Positions 1-6,380 are shown, numbered from the stretch's first letter. The stretch is 20,319 nucleotides of DNA from Bacteroidales bacterium (GCA_004555245.1 SFIS01000078.1:1-20319); one strand, 5' to 3'. Made by a program: numbers and translations. Notes: generated from the sequence alone by a model not told the origin.

Positions 1-81
1 CTATGCATTATTGGCTTCACCTCAGCAATTCAAGCATGCTTGATTGCATTCGGTTTGAACGGTCATTCAGCCCGTTTGAAA

Positions 82-201
82 CTAAATCCGAAACTTTAGG
101 TTGAGTATTTCTGCCAACCGCATCACCTTTTCGAGGTTGTCGCGAATAAAGCCTTGCTCCTTGGCAATGATGTCAAGAGCTTGTTTGTTATATGAGTTCA
201 T
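82..201 (-). pseudogene. Truncated AbiEii-like toxin (nucleotidyltransferase) remnant
   Basis: Read on the minus strand from the ATG at 201-199, a 39-codon frame runs to a TAG at 84-82. Its first 34 or so residues (starting MNSYNKQALDIIAKEQ and continuing through DNLEKVMRLAEILN) look like the N-terminus of AbiEii/nucleotidyltransferase toxins of type IV toxin-antitoxin systems. The frame then leaves the family with a short tail (LKFRI) and stops, so the catalytic nucleotidyltransferase domain is absent. The ATG overlaps the 3' end of the upstream antitoxin frame by 14 bases, the coupling usual for AbiEi-AbiEii pairs. Known: AbiEii toxins are around 300 residues and add nucleotides to tRNA. 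Inferred: a deletion or rearrangement joined the first codons to unrelated DNA, leaving a non-functional toxin. The family call rests on recognising the N-terminus only. Confidence 0.62.
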
Positions 202-835
202 ATTCTTCCTTTGATGTTAGTTCTTGCGGCACATACATGCGCCATTTATTTACAAATGTATCCGACTCTTCGTTGTTAGTCAACCACTTGACGCTTTTGG
301 TTCCCTTGGCTCGGCACAGCTCCAAGAGGGATTCTGAGATGTTGGCTTGTTCCTTGATTCGCTCCAACAGATAGCCTGTCTTCTGGTACAGAAATGCCTT
401 GTCGTACCTTGCGAGATGCTCGATGAGCCTTTCCTCATTGAGTAAGACGATACCCTCCATGCAATGCAGCAATTCCTCAATCCCCCCAGCTCGGTCGATA
501 CGGTCAAAGCAATCCAACAACGTACTCTCCACATCCGTTACTCGCACATAAGGGTTTCCCTTGGGTGTCATCATACCAACGATTTCCTTTGTTTGTCGGC
601 AATAGGTATAATCCACATCGTCGAAAGAAAAGGAATTGAAGCGAGTCATGCTTTTCACAAAAACCTCATTGAAGGGTTGATGAGCCAATCCATGAAATTC
701 CAATGCTGTGTGATAACTGATGCAAGCTGTATGTGACAAGTGGCTTCCTATCTCATACTTGTCGCAAACAGGTAAACCAGATGCAATATCCTTCATGCAA
801 TGTGGTTGGGTGCGGGGTTGTTTTCCACATTTCAT
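188..835 (-). pseudogene. AbiEi-like antitoxin, N-terminally truncated
   Basis: The frame encodes 215 residues and ends in KEEYELI. From residue 14 on (MKDIASG, codon at 796-794) it resembles the C-terminal part of AbiEi-family antitoxins, which act as DNA-binding autorepressors of the AbiE type IV module and counter the AbiEii toxin. The usual N-terminal winged helix-turn-helix, roughly 80 residues, is missing. The first 13 residues look like chance upstream reading, and no A-rich leader or TAnnTTTG promoter is present before 835; only the AT-rich block of the origin-like region lies there. The toxin frame starts inside its 3' end. Composition by eye is more AT-rich than the neighbouring genes, which fits acquisition by transfer. 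Translation from 835 or 796 could give a protein without DNA-binding function. I treat it as a decaying gene. Confidence 0.65.
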
Positions 836-876
836 AATTATTATATTATCTTTTTTAAATATTTAAAATAGTATAT
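836..876. other. AT-rich block, candidate DNA unwinding element
   Basis: Only two of these 41 bases are G or C (850 and 871). The block lies about 160 bp left of a cluster of DnaA-box matches and directly next to a very G-rich strand. Seen: the composition and placement. Inferred: it could be the unwinding element of a replication origin. It could also simply be the AT-rich leader of the broken antitoxin gene, although no promoter motif is visible in it. Confidence 0.35.
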
Positions 877-1033
877 GATGATGATGATAGGGTGTGGATT
901 GTGTGGATATTTTCTTTTTTGTCTTGTTGGGGAGGGGTGTAAGTGGTTGTGGGTGAGGGGGAGGACGGACGGGATGGAGGTGATGGCGGGGGTGTGGACA
1001 GGTGTGTTTATAAGCGTGGGATAAGTGGAGGGG

Positions 1034-1135
1034 TTTTCCACAGCTGTTGCGACGGGAGACGGGGGTGTGGATAAGTGAGGGGTTATGCACAGGGTTTTCC
1101 ACAGTTTGTACACAGGTTTTCGGGGGTTATGCACA
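1034..1135. other. Cluster of five DnaA-box matches (putative origin)
   Basis: Five 9-mers match the DnaA-box consensus TTWTNCACA within 102 bp: TTTTCCACA at 1034-1042, TGTGGATAA (minus-strand TTATCCACA, the perfect E. coli-type box) at 1066-1074, TTATGCACA at 1083-1091, TTTTCCACA at 1095-1103, and TTATGCACA at 1127-1135. Near matches lie at 902-910 (TGTGGATAT) and 1106-1114 (TTGTACACA). Four of the five point the same way. Such density is typical of a chromosomal oriC or of a plasmid origin that uses host DnaA. An AT-rich block lies to the left and an array of 22-bp iteron-like units begins 68 bp to the right. No dnaA, rep or par gene is in the window, so whether this is the host oriC or a captured plasmid or element origin is open. 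Confidence 0.6.
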
Positions 1136-1150
1136 TGGGGCGGATCTCCA

Positions 1151-1196
1151 CGCGGGGCTTTCCCCGCGGCAAAACCGCGGGGCACAGTGGCTGTGC
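1151..1196. repeat. Three nested or adjacent GC-rich hairpins
   Basis: CCCCGCGG at 1162-1169 and CCGCGGGG at 1175-1182 form a perfect 8-bp stem around CAAAA. An alternative stem pairs CGCGGGG (1151-1157) with CCCCGCG (1162-1168). GCACAG (1182-1187) and CTGTGC (1191-1196) form a third stem with a 3-base loop. The set sits between the DnaA-box cluster and the 22-bp repeats. It has no following T-run, so it is a poor terminator; it may be a cruciform or protein-binding element or a repetitive extragenic palindrome. Confidence 0.6.
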
Positions 1197-1202
1197 TCGT
1201 GG

Positions 1203-1333
1203 GGGCAAGATAGTCAAAGTGGGAGGGTAAGGTTGACTATATTGGGGGGTAAGGTTGACTATATTGGAGGGTAAGGTTGACTATATTGGGGGGCGAGATA
1301 GTCAAAGTGAGGGGGTAAGGTTGACTATATTGG
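1203..1333. repeat. Iteron-like array of six 22-bp units, cores direct or inverted
   Basis: Four nearly identical units start at 1225, 1247, 1269 and 1313, each GGGTAAGG followed by TTGACTATATTGG, in exact 22-bp register. Two further units in the same register, starting at 1203 and 1291, contain ATAGTCAA, the reverse complement of the TTGACTAT core. The order is inverted, direct, direct, direct, inverted, direct. TTGACTAT occurs at 1233, 1255, 1277 and 1321; ATAGTCAA occurs at 1210 and 1298. A 22-bp period is about two helical turns and is a common iteron length in Rep-dependent plasmid origins, so one protein could bind every copy on one DNA face. The binding protein is unknown. Confidence 0.85.
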
Positions 1334-1436
1334 AAGGTTGGGTTGCTTGTGGGTGGTGGTGGTGGGTTGTTTGTCTTTCTGCCTATTATATATAAGGTGT
1401 GGGGGTTTTATATCCATGTGTCTATCCGTCTGTTTT

Positions 1437-1467
1437 TTTGTTGTGGGCCGGATGTGTTGTAATTTTG
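1437..1467 (+). promoter_or_regulatory. Bacteroidetes-type promoter of the M15 peptidase gene
   Basis: TAATTTTG at 1460-1467 matches the -7 motif TAnnTTTG, and TTTG at 1437-1440 lies 19 bp upstream as the -33 element. Transcription should start near 1474, giving a leader of about 34 bases before the ATG at 1508. Confidence 0.6.
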
Positions 1468-1507
1468 CAGCGTTGATTTTATTTCCTAAACTTTTAATAT
1501 CTGTAAG

Positions 1508-2029
1508 ATGATGAACTTTATGATGTGTAACGGCCTGCCTGTTGCTGTGGCTACTGTTGACGGCGGTGTGGTGACTGAGAGCGGGCGTATGGTGTTTGAC
1601 GGTGAGATGCAGCTGAGCGAGCATTTCCGTTTGTGTGAGTTCACGCGTTCTGGTGCTGCCATCCGTCATGGACTTGAGAATGTGCCTGACGCTCTGGCTG
1701 TGGTGAACCTTCGCCTGCTGTGCGAGAATGTCCTTGAGCCTTTGCGCCGCCGTTTTGGTGTGATAAGAATCACGAGCGGGTATCGGAGCAAGGCGGTGAA
1801 TGACCTTGTTGGGGGTGTGGAGTTTTCGCAGCATCGTTTCGGTCAGGCTGCCGACATCCATGTGTCTAACGGTGAGGTTGGGAAGAAGATGTTCGAGTTC
1901 CTGAAGGAGAAGGTTGTCTTCGACCAGCTGATTTACGAGTACGAGCGTAAGACGGGCAAGCACTGGCTGCATGTGTCTTTCAAGCTTGAGGGCAACCGCC
2001 GTCAGGCTTTCATGAACTATCGTATGTGA
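1508..2029 (+). CDS. Peptidase M15A-type protein (D-Ala-D-Ala carboxypeptidase/endolysin-like)
   Basis: The 173-residue protein has the compact M15 zinc peptidase fold used by D-alanyl-D-alanine carboxypeptidases and many phage endolysins. Visible landmarks are LSEHF at residues 36-40, the substrate-binding ITSGYRS at 88-94, SQHRFGQAADI at 107-117 with the zinc ligands H109 and D116, and HWLHVS at 152-157 with the third zinc histidine H155. No signal peptide or membrane segment precedes the domain, so it is either cytoplasmic with a phage-style export route or poorly secreted; short M15 proteins of this kind are common in Bacteroidetes prophages and mobile elements. The start at 1508 is chosen because a promoter fires about 34 bases upstream; ATGs at 1511 and codon 34 are alternatives. 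It stands alone beside the origin-like region and is convergent with lgt. Confidence 0.8.
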   Translation: MMNFMMCNGLPVAVATVDGGVVTESGRMVFDGEMQLSEHFRLCEFTRSGAAIRHGLENVPDALAVVNLRLLCENVLEPLRRRFGVIRITSGYRSKAVNDLVGGVEFSQHRFGQAADIHVSNGEVGKKMFEFLKEKVVFDQLIYEYERKTGKHWLHVSFKLEGNRRQAFMNYRM

Positions 2030-2052
2030 GTGTTATTGTTTTCTGAAACGGA

Positions 2053-2078
2053 AAAAGCTGGCTTGTGTGCCAGCTTTT
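2053..2078. terminator. Bidirectional rho-independent terminator between M15 gene and lgt
   Basis: AAAAGCTGGC (2053-2062) pairs perfectly with GCCAGCTTTT (2069-2078) around a 6-base loop. The stem ends in A and T runs, so it can act in both directions. It lies 23 bases after the M15 stop and ends next to the lgt stop. Confidence 0.85.
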
Positions 2079-2079
2079 C

Positions 2080-2949
2080 TTATTTCAGTTTCTTTCTTGC
2101 CTTCAGCATGAAGATGATTCCGATGATGACGAATGGTATGGAGAGCAGTTGTCCCATGTTAAATGTCATGGTGTCTTCGAAGAGTTCCTGGTTTTCTTTC
2201 GTCAGTTCGATGAAGAATCTGAATGTGAAGATGTATGTGAGGCATAGTCCGAAATAGAATCCTGTTCCGATGTGCGTGTCAGTCTTCGTTGTCTTCCGGT
2301 GTGTGCGGTAGAGGCGGTACATTATCACGGCGAGCAGTGCGTATGCCATTGCCTCGTATAGTTGTCCGGGGTGTCTTGGCAGCATATCTACTCTTTGGAA
2401 GACGAATGCCCAGGGGAGGTCGGTGGGTTTTCCTATTATCTCTGAGTTCATGAGGTTTCCGATGCGTATTAGAGCCGCCATTACGGGTGTTGCAATTGCG
2501 ACGCAGTCGATGGTGAATAGCACAGGCACCTTGTTCCGTTTGCTGTACGTGATGATAGCGATCATCAGTCCGAGTGTTCCTCCGTGGCTTGCAAGTCCTT
2601 CGTATCCGATGAATTTCCAGTTTCCGGATGCGAGAGAATCAGTTACGCCTGTTGCGAGGAGCTTGACGGGTATGAACATCTCGAACACGCCTTTCGCTGA
2701 AGCGAGGAAATAGTCCGGCTGGTAGAAGATGCAGTGTCCGAGGCGTGCTCCGAGAATGATGCCTACGAAGCTGTAGAGAAAGAGCGGTTCGAATTTCTCG
2801 TCGGGCATGTTCTGTTGTTTGTACAGTTTCTGCACGATGAGATATACGGCAACGAATCCTGTCAGCCAGCAGAGTGCGTACCATCTGATGGCGAGGGGTC
2901 CGATGTGTAGTGCTATGAGGTCAGGGTTCCAGATGATGTAGCTTAGCAT
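2080..2949 (-). CDS. lgt: Prolipoprotein diacylglyceryl transferase
   Basis: This 289-residue polytopic inner-membrane enzyme transfers diacylglyceryl from phosphatidylglycerol to the lipobox cysteine of prolipoproteins, the first step of lipoprotein maturation. About seven hydrophobic segments are visible. Family landmarks are present in order: GARLGH with H72 and nearby Y76, HGGTLG at 122-127, the signature RIGNLMNSE at 162-170 (R162, N165, E170), HPGQLYEA at 193-200, and FRFFIE at 243-248 (R244, E248), which match the residues known to be essential in E. coli Lgt. The gene starts 21 bases after the ychF stop on the same strand, so the two are probably cotranscribed from the ychF promoter. 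Its stop abuts the terminator at 2053-2078. A lipoprotein substrate is encoded in the same window at 18446-18868. Confidence 0.96.
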   Translation of the reverse strand: MLSYIIWNPDLIALHIGPLAIRWYALCWLTGFVAVYLIVQKLYKQQNMPDEKFEPLFLYSFVGIILGARLGHCIFYQPDYFLASAKGVFEMFIPVKLLATGVTDSLASGNWKFIGYEGLASHGGTLGLMIAIITYSKRNKVPVLFTIDCVAIATPVMAALIRIGNLMNSEIIGKPTDLPWAFVFQRVDMLPRHPGQLYEAMAYALLAVIMYRLYRTHRKTTKTDTHIGTGFYFGLCLTYIFTFRFFIELTKENQELFEDTMTFNMGQLLSIPFVIIGIIFMLKARKKLK

Positions 2950-2970
2950 GGTGTGTGGTCTGTGGTATGG

Positions 2971-4071
2971 TTAGACATTGAAGCGGAAGTGCATGATGTC
3001 TCCGTCCTGCACGACGTAGTCTTTTCCTTCGATGCCGAGTTTTCCGGCTTCCTTTATCGCTGCTTCCGACTTGTATGTGATATAGTCTTCGTATTTTATC
3101 ACTTCAGCCCTGATGAATCCTTTCTCGAAGTCGGTGTGTATTACTCCGGCGCACTGCGGCGCTTTCCATCCTCGTTTGAATGTCCATGCCTTCACTTCCA
3201 TTTCTCCTGCCGTGATGAAGGTCTGCAGGTTGAGCAGTGCGTAAGCCTTTTTTATGAGTCTGTTGACGCCTGATTCTTCAAGTCCGAGTTCTTCGAGGAA
3301 CATCTGTTTGTCTTCGTACGATTCGAATCCTGCGATGTCTTCTTCCGTCTTCGCCGCGACGACCATCGATTCGGCGCCTTCTTCTTTCGCCATGTCGTCG
3401 ATTTGTCTTGTCCATTCGTTTCCGTCGCGTGCTGCAGTCTCATCTACGTTGCAGACGTATAGCACGGGTTTGGCAGTGAGCAGGAAGAGGTTTTTCGCCG
3501 CGTCCTGTTCTTCTTTCGAATCGAAAACTACGGTTCTGGCGTTTTTCCCTGCGAGGAGTGCGTCGCGGTATGCTGTCAGCACGTTGAGTTCAATTTTTGC
3601 GTCCTTGTTGCCAGTGCTTGCTATTTTCTGTGTCTTGGCGTATTTCGCCTCTATTGTCTCGAGGTCTTTCAGCTGTAGTTCGGTGTCAATTATCTCCTTG
3701 TCTCTGATGGGGTTGACAGTTCCATCGACGTGTGTGATGTTCTCGTCGTCGAAACATCTCAGCACGTGTATGATGGCGTCGGTCTCCCGTATGTTTCCGA
3801 GGAATTTGTTTCCGAGGCCTTCTCCCTTGCTTGCTCCTTTCACAAGTCCTGCGATATCCACTATCTCGCATGTGGCGGGTACGATACGTCCCGGGTGTAC
3901 TATTTCCGCGAGGCGTGTCAGTCGTTCGTCCGGCACGGTGATGACGCCGACGTTAGGTTCTATGGTGCAAAAGGGGAAGTTAGCCGCCTGTGCCTTTGCG
4001 CTTGAGAGGCAGTTGAAAAGAGTTGATTTGCCTACGTTAGGCAGGCCTACGATGCCGCATTTTAATGCCAT
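2971..4071 (-). CDS. ychF: Redox-regulated ribosome-binding ATPase YchF
   Basis: The protein has 366 residues, normal for YchF/EngD, a universally conserved Obg-family P-loop protein that binds ribosomes and prefers ATP to GTP. Motifs: P-loop GLPNVGKST at 9-17, switch region around PFCTIEPNVG at 33-42, DIAGL at 72-76, NKFLGNIRETDAI at 88-100, and NVDE at 208-211 in place of NKxD, which is the basis of ATP preference. The central region (about 125-200) forms the helical coiled-coil insertion and the last 80 or so residues the TGS domain (TFKRGWKAPQC onward). It leads the ychF-lgt pair and has a TAnnTTTG promoter about 53-60 bases upstream. Confidence 0.97.
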   Translation of the reverse strand: MALKCGIVGLPNVGKSTLFNCLSSAKAQAANFPFCTIEPNVGVITVPDERLTRLAEIVHPGRIVPATCEIVDIAGLVKGASKGEGLGNKFLGNIRETDAIIHVLRCFDDENITHVDGTVNPIRDKEIIDTELQLKDLETIEAKYAKTQKIASTGNKDAKIELNVLTAYRDALLAGKNARTVVFDSKEEQDAAKNLFLLTAKPVLYVCNVDETAARDGNEWTRQIDDMAKEEGAESMVVAAKTEEDIAGFESYEDKQMFLEELGLEESGVNRLIKKAYALLNLQTFITAGEMEVKAWTFKRGWKAPQCAGVIHTDFEKGFIRAEVIKYEDYITYKSEAAIKEAGKLGIEGKDYVVQDGDIMHFRFNV

Positions 4072-4123
4072 TGTGTTTAGGGTTTTATTGTTGTGTATGG
4101 TTTTGTTTGCACATAATGCCTTG

Positions 4124-4131
4124 CAAAGTTA
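4124..4131 (-). promoter_or_regulatory. -7 promoter motif for ychF-lgt
   Basis: The plus strand reads CAAAGTTA, which is TAACTTTG on the transcribed strand, matching TAnnTTTG. No clear -33 TTTG is seen. The predicted leader to the ATG at 4071 is about 45 bases. Confidence 0.55.
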
Positions 4132-4323
4132 CGTAATTTTTTTCGTTCGTGTTGTATATTTAACAGAATTTTTGTCTTCCGCTCTCTTTCCCGCGCCGTT
4201 GTCGCGGTATATATAAATATGTGCTGTGGCGGGAAGGGGCTGTCAATGATTAAAAAACGTTAAGGCTTAACTATCTTTAACCGTAATTTGTTTGGAGTGA
4301 ACAGCGTGTGCACAGTTTTCGGT

Positions 4324-4331
4324 TAACTTTG
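4324..4331 (+). promoter_or_regulatory. -7 promoter motif for the gene at 4396
   Basis: TAACTTTG followed by CAG matches the Bacteroidetes -7 motif. TTTG copies at 4287 and 4291 are about 10 bp further away than the usual -33 spacing, so the upstream element is uncertain. The predicted leader is about 58 bases and includes AAGGAG at 4349-4354, which is too far from the ATG to be a normal ribosome binding site; the leader is A-rich just before the start. Confidence 0.55.
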
Positions 4332-4395
4332 CAGCCGAAATCCAAACGAAGGAGAAAATAACCTATTTTACAAACACGACAAACAAGAAAAGAAA

Positions 4396-4824
4396 ATGGA
4401 AATGACGAGTAAGAAAAGATTCTGCGATATGACAGAGCGTGAGCAGAACCGTGTTCTGAAGTGCGAGATAGTTTCTCAGGTGAAGAAGATGCTGAGCATG
4501 TGCGAGGGCGACGGCCGTGTGTGGGCCGGGAGTGTGACCGACCTGCTTGAGCTGCTGAAGGTGGGCTATGTCAGCGGCGAGCTTCAGCGTGCTGACGGCA
4601 TGACGATGTCGTTCACGGAGATAGTGAGTCAGGTGTTCGGCGTGATGCGTCTGAAGCCGCTGAGCAATCCCTACGCGCGTGTGCAGCGTGCCGAGCGCCG
4701 CAAGGGTGTGCGGTGTCTGACTATACAGGACCGTCTGCGCAACGTGCTGCTGCGTGCCGAGGCCGACTATGACACGGAGCTCTTCTGGCGCACGTGCTAT
4801 GTGGGGTGTGAGGGGGCGGCGTGA
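4396..4824 (+). CDS. Unrecognised 142-residue protein
   Basis: I do not recognise this protein securely. It is a basic, probably helical, soluble protein without signal peptide or membrane segment. Features seen: an N-terminal charged region (KKRFCDMTEREQNRVLK), a middle segment with VWAGSVTDLLELLKVGYVSG (residues 36-55), then MTMSFTEIVSQVFGVM and a basic stretch NPYARVQRAERRKGVR followed by RLRNVLLRAE. The pattern of a helical segment, a possible helix-turn-helix and a basic arginine-rich tail recalls the C-terminal part of RteC-like regulators of Bacteroides elements, but this is only an impression. Codon third positions favour G and T strongly. Its promoter lies at 4324-4331. The alternative start at codon 3 (4402) is possible. 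It is convergent with the cation-efflux gene. Confidence 0.65.
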   Translation: MEMTSKKRFCDMTEREQNRVLKCEIVSQVKKMLSMCEGDGRVWAGSVTDLLELLKVGYVSGELQRADGMTMSFTEIVSQVFGVMRLKPLSNPYARVQRAERRKGVRCLTIQDRLRNVLLRAEADYDTELFWRTCYVGCEGAA

Positions 4825-4832
4825 GGGGGAAT

Positions 4833-4850
4833 AGCCTTTCAGGCTGATTT
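4833..4850. terminator. Weak hairpin between convergent genes
   Basis: AGCCT (4833-4837) pairs with AGGCT (4841-4845) over a 3-base loop, followed by GATTTT on the plus strand. The stem is short, and this is the only terminator-like structure in the 46-bp gap between the gene ending at 4824 and the convergent gene ending at 4871. Confidence 0.35.
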
Positions 4851-4870
4851 TCCATGCTGCACCTCCATCC

Positions 4871-5800
4871 TCATTCGGGATATACGCCGTTGACTTTCAG
4901 CGGCTCGATGTGGATGTTGATGATAGTCCCTTTTCCGTATGCCTGTCTGAGGCGCTGTTCGAGGAGGATGGTGTGTCGGTGGGCTTCGGATAGCGTCATG
5001 TCGCCCGGCATACGGACGTGCATGTCGATGGTGTAGATGCTGCCTATGGCGCGTGTGCGCAGATGGTGAACGTTCTGCAGGATGGTGTCCTCGGCTACGA
5101 TGTCGAGGATGTCGCGCTCGATGTTTTCCGGCAGGCTCTTCTCCAAGAGTTCGTTGACGGCTGTGCGCATGATTTTCAGTGCCGAGACGGTGACGATGAC
5201 GCTGACGACGACGGCGGCGAGAGGGTCGAGAATGACCCAGTCGTTTCCGATGATGATGGCTCCGCCGATGCCGGCGCATGTGCCGACAGAGGAGAGGGCG
5301 TCAGAGCGGTGGTGCCACGCGTTGGCGGCGAGGGTGTTGGAGTGTGTGCGGCGTGCGGCGTGCATCGTGTATTGGAAGATTGTCTCTTTCGCCACGATGC
5401 TTGCGATGCCGGCTGCGAAGGCGGTCCATCCGGGAGTGGGAATCATAGTGCCGCTGAGGATGTCGAGGATTTTCTCTCCCCCACCCCACATCATGCCGAT
5501 GCCGACGATGGCGAGCAGCGTTCCGATGATGAGCGTGGCGAAGGTCTCGTATTTCCCGTGTCCGTAGTCGTGGTCGCTGTCTGCGGGTTTGTTGCTCAGC
5601 TTGACGAAGATGATGACGATGGCGTCGGTGGCGAGGTCGCTGAGCGAGTGTATTGCGTCAGCCACCATTGCAGCTGACAAGCCTGCGATGCCGGCGGCGA
5701 ATTTCACGGCGACGAGGAGGAGGTTGACAAATGCCCCGAGCCATGTGATGCGGCAGATGTCGTCGATGCGGCGGTCGGATGAGGAGAGTTCTTCTTTCAT
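4871..5800 (-). CDS. Cation diffusion facilitator (CDF) family metal transporter
   Basis: The 309-residue inner-membrane protein belongs to the CDF family, which exports divalent metals such as Zn, Fe or Mn in exchange for protons. About six membrane segments lie in residues 18-230. The two metal-site motifs are visible: HSLSD in the second segment (H51 and D55, preceded by D48) and HHRSD in the fifth (H163 and D167). DHDYGHGKYE at 77-86 is the typical loop after the third segment. The C-terminal 80 residues form the cytoplasmic dimerisation domain, which is His-rich in places (HRHTILLEQRLRQ). The start at 5800 overlaps the phosphatase stop as ATGA, so the two are translationally coupled. The frame is open far upstream, but that extension is the shadow of the phosphatase gene. 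The metal specificity cannot be read from the sequence. Confidence 0.92.
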   Translation of the reverse strand: MKEELSSSDRRIDDICRITWLGAFVNLLLVAVKFAAGIAGLSAAMVADAIHSLSDLATDAIVIIFVKLSNKPADSDHDYGHGKYETFATLIIGTLLAIVGIGMMWGGGEKILDILSGTMIPTPGWTAFAAGIASIVAKETIFQYTMHAARRTHSNTLAANAWHHRSDALSSVGTCAGIGGAIIIGNDWVILDPLAAVVVSVIVTVSALKIMRTAVNELLEKSLPENIERDILDIVAEDTILQNVHHLRTRAIGSIYTIDMHVRMPGDMTLSEAHRHTILLEQRLRQAYGKGTIINIHIEPLKVNGVYPE

Positions 5801-6264
5801 ATAGATGATTGTCGGCTGGTGATGAGGTTGAGGAGTGCTGTGCATCCTTCGAGGCAGTCGCGCCATGTGGCGTCGAAGTTGCCCGTGTACCATGGGTCTG
5901 CCACGTCGCCCGGTCGCCGGGTGAAGTCCATGAGGAGACGGACTTTCCCTTCGGGGTCGTTGTTGAAGACGCGCATCATGTTGCGGATGTTGTAGCGGTC
6001 CATGCCGACGATGATGTCGTAGCGGCCGTAGTCGTCGGGGCGGATTTGCCGTGCGCTGTGTCCGTCGCATGAGATGCCGTGCTGTGCGAGTTTGCGGCGT
6101 GCTGGCGGATAGACGGGGTTGCCGATTTCCTCGGTGCTGGTGGCTGCCGACGCGACGTGGATGCTGTCGCCGAGATGCGCCTCGTCAACGAGATGGCGCA
6201 TGATGTATTCTGCCATCGGGCTGCGGCAGATGTTGCCGTGGCAGACGAAGAGGATACGTGTCAT
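5797..6264 (-). CDS. Low-molecular-weight protein-tyrosine phosphatase
   Basis: This 155-residue cytosolic phosphatase has the family P-loop at its N-terminus: VCHGNICRSPMAE, with the nucleophile C8 and R14 (CX5R). The general acid loop is DPW at 123-125 within VADPWYTGNFD. In bacteria these enzymes dephosphorylate tyrosine kinases or their substrates, often in polysaccharide export, but no such genes are nearby. The start at 6264 (MTRILFVCHG) is chosen because the family begins there; the frame stays open for 40 codons upstream only because that DNA is a 9-bp repeat and a T12 run (poly-A on the coding strand). The gene overlaps the cation-efflux gene by 4 bases. Its own promoter is not seen, so it is probably read through from the ProX-like gene. 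Confidence 0.92.
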   Translation of the reverse strand: MTRILFVCHGNICRSPMAEYIMRHLVDEAHLGDSIHVASAATSTEEIGNPVYPPARRKLAQHGISCDGHSARQIRPDDYGRYDIIVGMDRYNIRNMMRVFNNDPEGKVRLLMDFTRRPGDVADPWYTGNFDATWRDCLEGCTALLNLITSRQSSI

Positions 6265-6274
6265 GGGAGGTTTA

Positions 6275-6369
6275 TTTTTTTTTTTTGGCGTTATTGACGT
6301 TATTAACGTTATTATCGTTATTGTCGTTATTATCGTTATTAACGTTATTGTCGTTATTATCGTTATTAA
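6275..6369. repeat. Nine tandem CGTTATTNN units plus T12 tract
   Basis: Nine consecutive 9-bp units of the form CGTTATTNN occupy 6289-6369, with the last two bases in the order GA, AA, AT, GT, AT, AA, GT, AT, AA; a decayed tenth unit (CGCTTGTAA) follows. A T12 run is at 6275-6286. The array sits between the stop of the deacylase gene (6381) and the start of the phosphatase (6264), in the phosphatase leader. Because the unit is a multiple of three, all copies stay open in frame on both strands. Confidence 0.9.
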
Positions 6370-6380
6370 CGCTTGTAACG

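Larger units (their letters stand above)
4072..4395. other. Divergent intergenic region (324 bp) with two promoters
   Basis: This gap separates ychF (minus) from the unrecognised gene at 4396 (plus). It contains a TAnnTTTG motif for each direction (described separately). Between them are an AT-rich stretch (about 4133-4175) and several GTTAA/TTAAC motifs at 4258-4326. No small coding frame or RNA gene was recognised. Confidence 0.5.

Noticed and set aside
1203..1333. CRISPR array
   Set aside because: The 22-bp units are contiguous with no unique spacers, and no cas gene is present. The same applies to 19135-19222.
841..1972. Long minus-strand open frames at 841-1185 and 1325-1972
   Set aside because: They lie over the origin-like repeats and antisense to the M15 gene. 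Their products are low-complexity (Pro/His/Thr/Ile-rich), which is the expected translation of the G-rich strand read backwards.
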